This document shows positions 1 to 22,900 of a DNA stretch of 64,000 nucleotides, piece by piece. Numbering within the stretch: the stretch's first letter is position 1; the number at the start of each line of letters is the position of its first letter. The notes below the pieces were generated by a model. That model was not told the DNA's origin and searched no databases. It worked only from the letters and a program-made list of their open reading frames with translations. The stretch is taken from positions 20,252,369-20,316,368 of the forward strand of contig JADWOT020000005.1 in NCBI GenBank assembly GCA_036345935.2, given 5' to 3'. A program made the translations under genes and the position numbers. The DNA comes from Taenia hydatigena (lineage: Eukaryota; Platyhelminthes; Cestoda; Cyclophyllidea; Taeniidae).

Positions 1-9392
<9,392 letters not shown>

Positions 9393-9726
9393 ATGCCGGC
9401 TCTTCTTCACTTTCACTCCTTGCTCCCAGCTCGAGCCTGAGATTTTCCCCCTTTTTTACATGTCTACCTTTCCCGCCGCAGCTTTTTTGCGTTTCATGTA
9501 CCCTAGCCTTTCTCCCATCCTGCCCCCTTGTGCTCTTTCCCCTCCCACTCCCTCTCCATCCTTGCAGCCTCTGGCAGCAGGGCGCGCTTGATTGCGCGTT
9601 TCTTTCTGTGTATGCGAAATAAGGCGGAACGTAGAGATGCCCACTTCAGCTAGATGCCGTCTGCTCCCCTCCCCCCCCCCGTCCACTCATTCCCTCAGTG
9701 TCCCTGTAAAATGTGACTTTGTTTTG

Positions 9727-9739
9727 ATATATATATATA
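9727..9739. repeat. Short AT dinucleotide run
   Basis: A pure alternating A/T run of 13 bases in the presumed 3' UTR or downstream flank of the HUWE1 gene. Confidence 0.8.
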
Positions 9740-10689
9740 CCTCACAGAACCTTTCCCAGCCCTCTGGGCTCCGCCTCCCACCATCTCACGCACTCTCTCA
9801 ACCCTTCCTCCCTGCCTCCCTTCTCACTTATTACCATTTAGTCGAAAATCGGTGGCGTCCTTCCGGGGAAGGAGGGGAGAGGAGATGTGAGTCTCCGTCC
9901 GTCTTGGAACATGCGTCAGTGGTTGTTTTGGGGACTTGAAAGACTGGTTGTGGATTTGTGTAGACTCAGTAGAGCACCGTTTAGTGGAGTTGCGGAGGCA
10001 ATTTTCGATTACACACTTGGAGGTATTGGAAGTCAGTGAGACTAATCTCGGTCAGAGTGGGGGGAGGGAGGCTGAACTCGCCGCATACATTACCAACGGG
10101 ATTTGAATTGCTCTTAGATGATCTTGTGAGAAGTTATCATTCCCATCTAAAACCAAACTACTGTATCGACCCCACGAAGCAGGTCCCGGCGCCTCTTGCT
10201 ACATGGGACAGAAACCATTTTACAATTTTAAAAGGTGGTTTTCTTCTAGCGTGTCATTGTACGACCCATTCTCCACTCATCCTCAACGTCGTGGCCAATT
10301 TTGCTCCCCCTAATAGTTGTCACCTTAAATATGCGCGCTCTGGAGACGTCGTTTTTTCGGTCCTTATTTATCCGTGGTCCCCAGGCTGTTGTGTGACTGT
10401 AGCGGTGCATAATAACATCAAGGGAGGCATTAGATGTGCACTTGCATGACACACAGAACGGGCAGGACCCTAAAGGCCAGCAAACCTGGGCAAGTTATAA
10501 TGACCCTCCAAGCCGCAATCAAACGAACGCTAGAGAGGAGGACTTAAAGCGTTAGGGTGTTTCACTGTTACAGCATCATCGCGTCCTTCTCTACGCTAGC
10601 TGTACATTTTTTATTGTGGCGTCATGACTCATCATGCCTTCTACGAAACACATGGTAATCCGTCTGCGACAACGGTGTAGTACCTTGTT

Positions 10690-10862
10690 TGTTGGAACTA
10701 CTGGTTTCGGTCAAGGACAGGGGTGGCCGTATTGCCCTAGCTGCGTGGGCTGGCCTCCTGGCCATGCCAGCAGCCTATTTCCCTCTGTCGGGTGAATTTA
10801 TATATTCTACCCTAGCATTCTGCCTTCTTTTGTCTTCGAGGGAGCCTCAGGACGCTACAAAC
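10690..10862 (+). repeat. Interspersed repeat family A, copy 1
   Basis: Shares an ordered set of blocks with 13100-13264, 17135-17310 and (reverse) 33270-33440: a TTTCGGTC-like start, GGTGGCCGTATTG, a GC-rich GGGCTGGCCTCCTGGCC block, CATGCCAGCAGCC, a T-rich spacer, then TCAGGACGCTACAA. Short open frames across it are repeat sequence, not genes. No terminal repeats, target duplications or encoded enzyme were seen, so the class (SINE, solo LTR or MITE-like) is unknown. Confidence 0.7.
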
Positions 10863-11641
10863 GGTAAACCGACCAAATATAATGTTCAACTATATGCATG
10901 TATGTGACTCACCGTTAGATTCCAACATCACAGGCTATGATTATTTACCATAATTAGGTAAGTGGAAAGACATGAAATGACATTAACAGTTCGCAATTAA
11001 AACAAGGGCTTATGAATTATTTGCAAGGAACAGGTGGCTGCAAGCCCACTATATATTAGCTAATAATGTAAAGTGTAACCAATCAAATCGATATGATTTA
11101 ATTCGGGTTTCTGGATGTCTGCAAGAAGCTGAAGTGTGGCCGTGTAATCAAATCACGATCAAGCGATCGATGAGGAGCACGTCCAGAACATGTAATATTA
11201 CGGCTTTTTTAAGCTAGTAATAATTTAGGTAGTTACTTATCACCTTTTTTTAGCTTTAATAAGTTAATTTGCATGCATTCATTTTTGTTTGAGTTGACTA
11301 CTGGCGATACGAATTTTTGATGGTTTAGGTTGCAGTTGTTGTTGTGGTTGGTTTGTTTTGCGTCTTGGATGCATTTGTGTTTTTTTTTATTTTAAAGTGC
11401 TTTTGCAAGATGTTGGCTAGTTTTTGCAATGCCATGACTTTTCGTCTGTTATTTAGGTATTGTATAGATACTTTTCGTCTGGGGGGATATATTCTCGGCA
11501 TGGAGAATATAATAACACATTCTAATATGATGGTGTTCCTCACTTATCAACTTTCCTTTCGTCTTATCTACGTTATTTAGAAACGGTTTTTGACGTAGGA
11601 CATTCTGATCTGACCATTTGAACAACCTCTGGGCATTTAAA

Positions 11642-12148
11642 ATGGTATCCATTGTTCTAATGGGTCCAGCTGGTAGCGGCAAATCGACTATCGGCTCCCT
11701 TCTACAAAGTAAGCTCAATGGTACTTTCATTGAGGGTGATAGCCTTCATTCCAAGCACAACATCTCAAAAATGGCCTCTGGTGTGCCGTTGACCGATGAA
11801 GATCGGCAACCGTGGTTAGAACGTCTACGCTTCGAGATTACAAGAGCCAGATTATGCTCGCGGTCCACTCCTGTTATCGTCGCCTGCTCTGCACTGAAGC
11901 GTCGATATCGAGAGGTGCTTGCTCCTCCTCCGAACACGAACATTCTTTTTGTATATCTGGAGGCACCACGAGCCGTTCTGGAAGCACGGATTCGTCAGAG
12001 AAGAGACCACTTTCTCCCAACAGGTATTCTTCAAAGTCAGTTAGAAACGCTGGAAGTGCCATGTGCGGGGGTGGAGAACTTTTTAACCGTCGACGCGACC
12101 CTTCAGCCTGCTGAAATTGTTGCAAAGATATCAGCACAATTGACCTAA
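11642..12148 (+). CDS. IDNK: Gluconokinase (D-gluconate 6-phosphotransferase)
   Basis: Phosphorylates D-gluconate with ATP to 6-phosphogluconate, feeding the pentose phosphate pathway in the cytosol. The 168-residue product has the normal IDNK length and shows the P-loop GPAGSGKST at residues 8-16, then GDSLHSKHN, the PLTDEDRQPWL signature, VACSALKRRYRE, RRDHFLP and LQSQLETLE, all in family order. The start chosen is the ATG just before the P-loop strand; eight more codons are open upstream but begin at TTG. The frame runs to TAA without an intron, unlike every other gene here, which could reflect intron loss or an old retrocopy. All key motifs are intact, so it looks functional. Confidence 0.95.
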   Translation: MVSIVLMGPAGSGKSTIGSLLQSKLNGTFIEGDSLHSKHNISKMASGVPLTDEDRQPWLERLRFEITRARLCSRSTPVIVACSALKRRYREVLAPPPNTNILFVYLEAPRAVLEARIRQRRDHFLPTGILQSQLETLEVPCAGVENFLTVDATLQPAEIVAKISAQLT

Positions 12149-13965
12149 CTCAATTGATTTCTTAATTTTGTTCTTCTGATATTTTTGAATTATTTTATTA
12201 CTGACATTGATTTCTTTTTGTACTTGGAATTTTCCCAATATTTGTGATCTCGTATTCCTCATGCTTGAGCTTTAGTAAATTTGCACTTATTGATGCCGTT
12301 TGAGGTAGTCTGGATCTGAGGCACTTTGCGTATGGATGATCAACGAAATTGTGTTATGGTCTGGTGACTACCTGAACTGTGCACCGTGGCCAGTGTCCGA
12401 TGTCAATCTCCACATGACAAGTCGAGCATCGCTGGGTAAATTGGCGTCTCTCTTTTGCCAAGAATCGAGCCAGAGAATGGGTCGCTGTAAAACGCTGATT
12501 AGGTACGCTCCCACAAATTTCTTCTACATGGGCGGTAGTAGTCAAGGTGGGCGTGTAGATTGAAGCAGAATTCAGCTTTAAGCGAGGTGTAAAGTGAGCC
12601 ACTTTTGTCCCACCTGCTGGTGATGGTGGAGTTGCGTCAAAACTTATGGGTTGTGTTGGACTAGGACTGTTGCAAAGTTGATGGAGGCTTATTCGCTGTT
12701 GGAGCATTTGACACGAAGTGATCTCTTGGAGTCCATGACGTCGGAAGTACGGGAAGAGATGTTACGGCCAACGAATTGTGGTTAGTAGACTTACTTGGAT
12801 CACCTTTAGTTTCAGTTCCCTGGCCCTTTTCGGCGCACATTCCCGATTTTCACCTCAACTCTTGCCTCTCTAATCGGTTAGCGATGAGCAGAGCTTCGAA
12901 TTTCACTTCCTGAATTGTTTTCATTATTAAGAATTATTACTGGCAATCAGTGACCGCAATGTATGCTTGCAAATAATCCAGGATGCGTTTTACATTAAAT
13001 TAAATAGGGCTTGCACTCGTCAATCATATTAGTGGGTTGGTTCTCAACTGCCTAAAATATTCTCGCATTTATTCATTCACTATGGGTGTAACACTATTTG
13101 TTCTGACTGCTGGCTACGGTCGTTTAGGTGGCCATATTGTCCTGGCCGCGAGGGCCGGCCTCCGGGCCACGCCAGCAGCTTCAATCCCTCTGTTTATTGA
13201 ATGTGTATTCTGCTCTGGTATTGTTCCTTCTTTTGCCCTTAAGGAAGTCCTGGGACGCTACAATGAGAATTCATGCCAGCGAAGACTCAAACACCAATGC
13301 ATATTACTTTCCTTTAAGCGGATGTTATCGTACTAATTTGCATGATTTCTTAATGAATTTTTAGAACAAATGTTGGTCACCAAAATGCATCCCAATTTTC
13401 ACTACCTTCTTATGCATTTCATTTTCGGTAAAGGACTTTGGAATCTCGTGCAGAACACACGCTTACTCGCTTTCTGAACCTTAACAAACCCTTCGAAATT
13501 AAGAGTCGTTTTACAATAAATCCACATACCGACCCAGTCTCAATGGGCGATGGGACAAAGAGGGCGAGGACAGTAGAGCAAGTTTGTTGCTTCTTTCCGT
13601 ACACCTGTACATGGTGAGCTTAATCAAATCAAAGAGAATGTTAAATAACTCCTCCTTTAACGGTGACGAGACCAGTGATTGTCGTCAAGCCTTGTATGCG
13701 AATCGAGGGCAAGTGGACAACAATTGCCATAGAAGACACGTGATCGGGGGGAATGGAGAAGAGCATAAAAGTAGACTTAGAATACTAAGTGCAAAAACCG
13801 AAAGATACGATCAGAGGGAGAGAGTAGGCCCGGAGTCGATGACATCACGCTTGTCTGAGTTGTCAATCTCTGTTTTTTCGCTCTAATCGGTTGTATTGCG
13901 ACGGTAATGCAAAGAGATCGCATTCCACAAAAACGAATTATAAGACGAAGGAAGAAAAGGGCGGT
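12149..13965. other. IDNK-M6 convergent intergenic region
   Basis: Contains the 3' flanks of the gluconokinase (plus) and the M6 gene (minus). A family A repeat lies at about 13100-13264. Short open frames here show no recognisable domain. A let-7-like seed at 12301-12309 was considered and rejected. Confidence 0.55.
13100..13264 (+). repeat. Interspersed repeat family A, copy 2
   Basis: Has GGCTACGGTCG, GGTGGCCATATTG, the GC-rich block CGAGGGCCGGCCTCCGGGCC, ACGCCAGCAGC, a T-rich spacer and GGAAGTCCTGGGACGCTACAA in the same order as copies 1 and 3. This copy has the most GC-rich core. Confidence 0.72.
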
Positions 13966-16900
13966 TTAGAGGGTGTCTACGTTGTCATTGGAGCGTCGTA
14001 ACGACCCTGCCTGCTTGTAGTCTGACAAGGCTTTCAACAGTTTTAGTCGTGTCTTGTAGCTCGACATCACCACCATGAAGAGGGACTAAAAGACAAGGAA
14101 AATATTACAGACACAAGTTCTTGTGGTTTTTATTTGCGCTCCAGCAAACTGAGTTAACTTTCACACCGACAATTTGAGAATTAACTCCGAAAATGTTTGC
14201 ATAAAACAAATTGTACTTCCGTCCTCGCTGCTTCTCAGACTGTAAAAAGGAATTGCAATTTATCTTTCAGTCTTGATCACCTCAAAAAAGATGCAAAATG
14301 AATGTGATTGTGTCCTCCCTTGGCGACCGAAACACCCACTTTACTTGCTTGAAAGTGATTGCAGCCAAATCAATCGCTTGCAGTTACCTCTGTGATTAAA
14401 ATGTAGCTCCATTCCACTGAAGATGTAAGGCGCAGGTACACTGCAAGCGGCAGGTTTGATAAGCGAGACAAGGATGTCAAGTGTGGTTCAGTTCACTCAC
14501 AGTATGGCGGAACGCACTGCAATCTGCTGACCTCTGCCAACTTCTTAGACAGTAGTGTTCTTGTGGCTCTGTCCGACATGACTTTGCCCTCGAATCCCAA
14601 AAAAGTGCCCAATTAACGGTGAAAGTCATTTAATAAGGCAAAGGGGATGATCAGCTTATACTTTTGTGTAATGGCAGCATCTCATTTCTGTTTGTATTTT
14701 AAAACCGAATATAGAAGCAAGCTTTGGTAACATTATTCAAAAGCGTTTTTCTAAATGACATGTCCTCTTAACTGAAGCAGTTAAAAGTGCTAGAGGACTT
14801 CAGCTACGAATGTGTAAGATACCTTCTCAAAACATTTAATTTGAACTTAGAATCAATTCAAGCCTTAGTGTGGGGAGGTCTCATTAGGAATTAGTAAAGA
14901 CTGACTGAACAGCTGCGTGGCTTGGGCCGCACGAGCCTTTACCTACGCCTCGAAAAGCCGGTCTCCTCTAGCGGAGGAGGGAGTAGAGGTGGCCTTGACC
15001 TGGTTGACTATCAACCCTGTCATGTTGATTTTGGCCCCACAGCAATCGGGAACCCCGTCTGATTAATTGTTCAATGAAATATATCATCAGTGCTATGCAA
15101 AAAAGCCGTCAAAAGGCAAGGAAATCCCAAAGTAGAACAAATGTGAGAGTCTTAAGCTTTTGGCACAAATATCATGTGTGCTGGTGGCAAGATAGCTAAA
15201 ACTCAGGTAAAAAGGTTAGGCAGCTTTCATGCTCAAAAAAAACAAGTAAAGAAAAAGTGGAGCTGTATTTGTGGTGGGAGAGAACTTAGATTCTGATAAA
15301 GCAGGAGTCAACAGAGCAGCATGCCTCGCCCTCCTGCGGAGGACTGTTGAAGCGGGATGTCGAGAGAAACACTCTCATAAACTCTAACGATAAAAAACGT
15401 GATGACAAAATACGGAAAAATGAACTGTATTAAGATTGAGGGCAATGTGACAATAAATCTTTACTTTGTGTGAGAGTTCTACGAGATAATAAATTATGTG
15501 AATTTAGACAAATATGTATGCGAGAAGGGGACAGGTAGCATTATATGGGTTTTAGTGGTATCATCGCTTAGATCTCCATGATATAATTAGCTAAGACAGG
15601 TCATGAAAGGTGATAGCACACGAAAGTGAAGGCCTCAGAAAGATATGGAATGGGTTTGTAAGAGGCAAGTTGAAGGGTGCGGGGGTAGGTTGATTCAAGG
15701 GGTCGCTCAACACCTTGAGGAGTCGAAAATTATTTAAAAAGGAGTGCTTCTAGTTAATAAGAAATTTTTTTAATAAATGGGAAAACTGGATTAAATTAAA
15801 AATCAGTACGGCATCCTCCACTGTGAAGAAGTGCCAATTTAATTTGGTGGGTGCTATTGACGTTTTTTTTATTGTAATATACCAGTGCAAGTGGCAGGAT
15901 ATCGTGCAGGCGAGTCATATTATCTGATATCGTTAAGAAATCTTGGTAAGGTGTCTGAGACGTAGGCAAATGAGTTGTGCGGAACCGGCTTCAGTCACGT
16001 TTGATAGAACAATTCTACAATTTTTACCAGCAGAGAGGCTGGTTGATACATTTCAAACTTTATTTAAAACAGGTAAGAAAAGGCTTTGTTCCCCACTTAT
16101 TTCGTGAATTGTGCATGCTCGCCGCGTGCGCTTCAGATTATATCCTGACAAACAACTGGACAGATTAATTGGCAGGCGGGTTGGGGTGAGGCACGACTTC
16201 TACATCCTAACCCTCCTCTGGCCAGCGAATCTATGATTGGTTGGTCTCAAAGGGTCCACTCAGTGGTCCACTATTCGTCCCCTACACCAATCACGGTGCC
16301 GCAAGCACCTCCTCCAAGAGATGCACCACTTCACTCTCAGAGGGATGTCAGGAGCCATATGTAGATGCGTGTAGTGGATCGTGAACGAAGTTGGTTACCC
16401 GTTGGAGGCCAAATCACAAACACCACAAAGGTTTCTTCACATATCACACGCAAGATCACTTGGAGTCGTGTTAGAAAAATCTCCTTTTTAATTTAGAACC
16501 AGTAATTTAGTAGGATACCATAAGGGTTGATAGGAAGAAAGCTGTGTTATTGCAAGGGAACCCACAACCTTACACCGCTAAACTTATTTGGCAGGAAACA
16601 TGGCCACTGGTTTGGTTGGGAAGGGTTTTGCTGCTGTGACATTTCTCTAAGTGGTGCTTATCACCCCTCCCTTTTGACATGACAGACGAAAGCGACTAGG
16701 AAGTTGCAATAAGTGAAAAGGAATACGAAGTGGTCGGAGTTTGGTGTTTATGTGGATGCTAGGGACATAACACGCTGCGAAATTCAAATTCAAGTCCGTA
16801 TTTCCCGTTACTGATTGACGTATCAGACAAAAGATGTGCATTAAAGAGGATTCCGCGGCTTGTTACTTTAAAAAACAAGTCCAACGGATTCATTTGTTTC

Positions 16901-19900
16901 TTTTAGACATTGGCTAGAGAGCTGTTTTCGCTCGTCTGCTCCCTTGTAAGTAGGGCATGTACAGGTAAATAATTTGTTTTTCGAATATGGAGGGGAAAAC
17001 AATGGGGCTCTAATTACGCAAAAGTCTTATACTTAATCAAAGCCCTACAACAGGATGCATAATTTTCACTTCTACTCACTTTTGCCGAGGTAGTAAAAAA
17101 CTGCAAAATGTTATTACACTACGTTTGCCGCTTGCTTAAGTCTCGGTATCGGTTAGGATTACTCGGGTGGCTCCATTGCATTCTCGAGGGGAGCTGACCT
17201 GTGGGCCATGCCGCCAGCAGCCATATCTCCTGTCTGATCTCTGAATATACGCATGCTGCACAATTGTTATGCTTTCTAATGTCTTGAAGGAAGTCTTGAG
17301 ATGCTATAATTATGCTGTAGTGATGGGGAAAATTGACTTGGAATCTCATAAAATTTACTGAATGGAGCATAGGCATAATTTACAAAATCACCAATTAATC
17401 GGTCTACTTTTCTTCTTTCTAGTTGATAAAATAAAAACTAGAGGAAGAAGCTCAGTGTGCAAGTGAGAAATAGAAAATTATGGCCTTGCGCCTTGTTTGA
17501 ACCAGCATGTCTGCTGACGCGGAGTTTTCGATTTAGGCGGTTCTTCTGCCCTTGATCCACTCCCTTGCTTTGGGCCCAAGGAATGCAATTCTTCCGTCCA
17601 ATTGTGATTTATCAACGACTTCGGAAATGCTTTTGATCTTTTAAATGACATGACAGTGTCTAATAATCCTCACAATTCGGCGTTTCTTAAAGCTCTTCTT
17701 AATGAATGAGGCTTTGGAGCCTCCATTGGGCCACAATTCGTGTACAGGTTTAGCTGAATTCATCCTCCAAAGCCAAAATAAGGTACAACTCGCTCTTACG
17801 GTGCCGAATGGAAGAGGTATTGCTTGGTTATTGGATTTATTCAGAGCTTAATCGCGTGAAAGGTTTTTCCAAACTGAGAAAAAATATAAAGCATGAATGC
17901 AGTGCTCAATAAGTGGACTTGCTGCCTACTAAGGGGTGGAAATTTGAGATACCTCACTTTTTGTAATTAAGGATGGAAGAATTTTTTGAATGAAAAATAT
18001 CCACTTTTTGCTCATTTAGTGCATTTTACAGATGGTTGCTCGGACAAAAGCCGCAGCCTCAAGCCCACCTGTCACGAATAGGTGACGCGGGCCAACAAAT
18101 ACGTTGACGCTTTAACTAGCAAATCTCAGTAGTGAATCCGATAATGTCACACCGTGACAATGGAACGTCAGGATCGTAGTGACCAATTTTTGCCCTGCAG
18201 CTCGGACACTTAAATTAGACCATTTCCTCTCCTTCGCCCTCTGTTTAGGCTACAATTCGATGGCCAAAAGGGGTCGCGTGCTTCTGCAGCCGCCTCTTCT
18301 GTTGATTACGCTTAAGACGTCGTGCAGAGGACTACCAAAAAGCCCGTTCACATCACAGGCGACGCCCTGCTGTTTACGCGTGGCGAGTGCTTTAAATAGG
18401 GGGAAATAAGCCTGACTTTTAGCCCTTTTAAATGTCATGCCAAGATCAAAGAAAACAAAGACAAGGCTGTCGTCTGGGCATTTCATACTACATCGAAGGG
18501 AGGCGTTTGTACTTCTAAAATGGCCTCATTTTTTAACCAGACGTCCGTTCCATTACTCTAAAGTAGGAGCTAGCATACTTCTGCAAATGCTTAAATAAAA
18601 CAAACAATTGCTGAAAGCAATAAAAGGCACTTTGGCGACTTACCAGTAGTGTGCCCAGCATTGAATGAATTAAAATGCGGGAATTGAAATGGAAATAATT
18701 TAATTTGCCCTTTCGTTGGATTAACAATAAATAATGTGGTAAAGGATAGCAAAACCGACAAATCTCACTCAAATTGAGTAATAATTTTGCTTTTTAGTTA
18801 TTTGTTGCTTAAGGCTCCGTCGGAGGGGCCTTCCTTGTAGCTAACTGCTCTTGTCTAAGTCACGCTTCTTAAAAGGACAAAGGGTAGCTTTTGTTCCAGA
18901 TATCGAAGAAACGTCTAATAAGTTCGTCGTAAGTTGAAATGACTCGGTGTCTGCTTAAAAGGCGATCTAGGCAAACGGCTCATCTACTCCATTGCATCAC
19001 TCTGCGGTGAATTTGGTGGGCATCTCGGTGAATTGATGTCTCACGCGTGCCAATGGACTATCGGACCATAAGCGAGGTAATAGCGGCACATGGTGTCGCT
19101 TTTGTGATAGATGCAAACAAATTCTAGTGCAAAGGAACATGCACCCCTCAGGACGGGTTGGGATAAATTTTTTTGCCAAAAAGAAATTGTCAGAGTTGGC
19201 GTCAGTGATGGAGAGAGAGAAAGGGGAAATGCTGCAGAGTTGTGCTTTACTACTTCCAAGCACACTATATCAATGTTTCGTGACTGGCAGACAGGTTTGA
19301 GGTAAGGTACGACTTTTGCACTCTAACCTTCCTCTGATCAACAAATCTATCAGTGCTTCTTCCAACTACCTCATTCCATTCATATCACAAATCCAGGATA
19401 GGCACCAATGAATCCATAGAGGGATGCCGTGAACTGTGTGGTGGACCGCAGACGAAGTTATTTACCCACTGAAAGCCAATCTATAATCACCGTAAGGGTC
19501 TCTCCATCTACCGCATGCAATAAAAGTCATCTACTTCAGAAAGAGCCCGTACAACACATTAGTAAGAAATCAATGCAAAGATTAGTATCGCAATGGTTCA
19601 TTTCCAAAGAAAAAAGCAGCAAAACCAATCTCCTTTAACGCGAAGTTATTTGCTTGTTTCCCCTGTAAAATAAATCCTAACGTATTTTAGCCATTAAATT
19701 ATGCGTCTTATCGCTTTTTTGCGCCAAACAACCCCTTTAATATCTTCTCATTCTGCCAGCCAATCAGATCACTTACTAGCTCCACTCATCTGATTGGTCA
19801 ATGCCCAATACCAGAAACATTGACTGCTTGAAAGATAGTTTATCCAAAAAATAAGAACATTATTTATCAACTAACCATATGAGAGGGCATTTAGTCCTTG

Positions 19901-22900
19901 CTTCTGACTTTTTGATACATTTTGATCATTGCTGTTTACATGCCAATTTGATCCCCTGCACGACCTTCCCTCAGGTCCACAGCCCTCTCCTTTTGAAAGC
20001 CTTCATTAGCAACCTTTATGGTTAATCTCTGGCCATTTATAACCAATTCTTTGCATAAAAAACTGCCATATCTCAGTGCTTACTAGACCGACGTCTACCA
20101 GAATCGCTCCACCCAGTCCGCAGCCATAAAGGGAACCAGCCGTTTTTATCTGAAGAGAAGAAAGGGAAATGAAGGAAAAAATAGAGCAAGGGTGTAAAAG
20201 AGAATTCTACTTAAGCCTTACCGCTGAGCAGAAGATTTTGAACCTAGCCTGTGTTTTTATGGTCTCCTGCACGTTCCAGTTGGGTGGATATTTCCAAGGT
20301 TGAATGTATATGCCTAAAGGAGATAAAAACCACGTTAGTTCATAAAGTCTTCTTTTTCGTTAGTGTTTTTGGAAAAGGGAGCAATGTGTAAATTGGTCTT
20401 TGTTTTTGCACCCTAAACTCTTTCTTCCCAAAGAGATAAAGTTGCGTTAAAAATCAGATTTCCTCACTAAATAAAGAGACTGGGTAGTTGTGCATCTCTC
20501 CCTCCTTTTTTGTTTGAAAAAAATGCATACTCTATTTCGCCTTTGCTTACGTACCGATAGGTATCTAGTCAAAGGTGGTAAAAATTGCAAAACAGTCAAA
20601 TGGCGTTGGGAAATGTGAACTTAGTGTCATTTAGTTTTGAGTGGATTAAATCACTTAAAATTATGGGAGCGAAAGATAGTAAATGTTCGTGACTAAGCAA
20701 TCCACCTAATCTACTCTAGTGGAGCATTTTATTTGGGAAGGGAGGGGTATGAGAACCAGGATTGTTTCGCCGCTAGAAATCTCAAAAGGTCGAAATCACA
20801 AACTATTTTCTCCTTTTCAGGGAAAGTCGAACGCTCGAATGGACTGTCAGTTCTTAAAAATCAAGTAAAGCATTGAAGGATGTGACTACCGCCTTCTCAG
20901 ACAGTCTGTACCACTCAGGTCTTAATGCGTGATTTGGTCTGTCCCTCTCACTTGGTCGGAGCGTTACTGTTGACACAACCCTTTCGACAGCCCTGGAGTC
21001 CTCTTGTTTATGGCCGTTGCCGATGCGGACATAGCTGCCATTGTGGATGTTGAACTATGAGAAATCTAGACTCTTTACGGGTAAATGATGGTACTTCTAC
21101 CGATTTTAATGACAAATTTGGTCATTTACTACCCTTTTGTCGTTGCCAGACTGCCTGTTGTAAAGCAGCAACCCCATTGTGTAAGTATTCTATAGACGTA
21201 GCTGTAGATGCGAATTCAATGGACTCAACGACTTTGTTTTACGACGAATGTTGGCCTCCGTGGATTTGCCATCAACACGTGCAGCAGCATATAGGTTCGT
21301 CAAGGTAAAATCAACAAATTCTTAGTCACGATTTGACTTAAACATTCTTTATTTTATTGTAACTAGATTAAATGAAGCGAATGGACTGACGCGGACTGAT
21401 GGGTGAAAGTCATAAAGGTAGGTTGAAGAGTCGATGAAGGTGAGTGGATTGGAGGGAGGCAGAGGGGAATGATAGATTTGTTTACTTAACAAGACCAGCG
21501 TCGAATGGGACAAAATTTTTCCCGACACTACAAAGAAGGGAGCTTGATAAACCTTTACCTCCTGAAAAAAATCGACAGGCTCGAGATGAGCGCAGATTTT
21601 GGGCTCAAGTGATAGGGGAGAGGAGAGGGATACTGATGGTGAGGGTGATAAGGAGGAGGAAGGGAAGGGGGAGAAGATGCAGCGATGTGGAGTACTAACT
21701 CCCTGCTCTCCATGTCAGCCAAGACGTCCATCCACCCAACCGTCTAGTTTTGAGGCTGCGCAATGCGTGTGCGGTAATAGCTATTGCGTCTCATCTCAAA
21801 GAGTTCACAAAAGACCCAGTGATGGCTGACCACATTTTTGATCCCACTTTACTTTCCCCACGTGAAAGTCATTGAAAAATTCCTCCGAAGAGAGGATAAA
21901 AACTTGATTCTCAGGCATAAATAATTTGCCTTGTAGCTGATTTGAGCAGCACGGCTTATGACCATAAATCCGGCCAACGCCACCTGAGGACTTGGGACTC
22001 CTTTAGTCCAAGTTCTTCTCACAAAAATTACTCAAATAAATCTACTCTTTTTTTCTGTCTAGTTAGATATGCAATTGCATCCACTTTTTCCTTCCCCCTC
22101 ACAGAAGACCCACGAGGTAAAGAAAGGTCACGCAATAAAGGCGGGTATATGTTGCCTTGAGGCCACCAGCCATGATGTAGTTGAAAAAGAAAGGAGAAAA
22201 AATGGTCTTTTTGCCCGAAAGAGTGATTTGGTACTTGCTCAGATGTCCATAATTTCGCACTTTCGTTATTGAGGTGGTGAGACATTGTGTGTGACCTCAG
22301 AGGGAGCTCTGGAGGCCAATTCACTGCAAGTAGCAAGTCATGCCAATTCGCTTGAACGGTGTCCTATTTTTTTTGACGATCTATCTATCCTTAAGGTCGC
22401 AGAAGGAAATGACCAGCGACACTCGCGCCAGTACAGTCATGAAGGTGCATAAATGTCGTGAACAAACGGTACCTCCACATCGCTGCCACTAGGACGTGCG
22501 GCCCCAAGTGGATGTCTAAACAACGCCGCGAAGCTAACTGCACACATTGGAGGGAAGTCTTCAAGTTGCTTCCGATCAACCTTTCTCATGAGAAACGATT
22601 GATACAATAGCAGCAAGACGTGATTATTATGGTCTAGTCCTGAGAGAATCAGCAAGGTTAAACGACTTTTCACCCCATTTGGGAAGTAATGACTTTCGTC
22701 CCTAGCTTTAGCCAACACTTGGGAGAGGGCGAAGGAGCATCGCAACAACGGCACAAGATATTCAGTTTCCGCCTCTCACATATTGACTACTGGCTGTAGC
22801 TCTTCTCTACCTGACCGATTGCCATTCCCATCCACTTGGCTTATTCTACGTCTTGAGACAGCTTTCCAGGTCCTCCTTGAAGGCAACGAGGAGGTAGCCT

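Larger units (their letters stand above)
9393..11641. other. HUWE1-IDNK intergenic region
   Basis: This holds the HUWE1 3' UTR and the upstream region of the gluconokinase. The first 500 bases are C/T-rich, with a poly-C run near 9668 and a short TA repeat at 9727-9739. A family A repeat lies at about 10690-10862. The last 700 bases are AT-rich. I found no coding exon, RNA gene or clear AATAAA signal. Confidence 0.6.

Noticed and set aside
12301..12372. let-7-like seed TGAGGTAGT with a partly complementary GACTACCT downstream
   Set aside because: Only an 8-base stem forms, with unpaired flanks, and the rest of the mature sequence does not match let-7.
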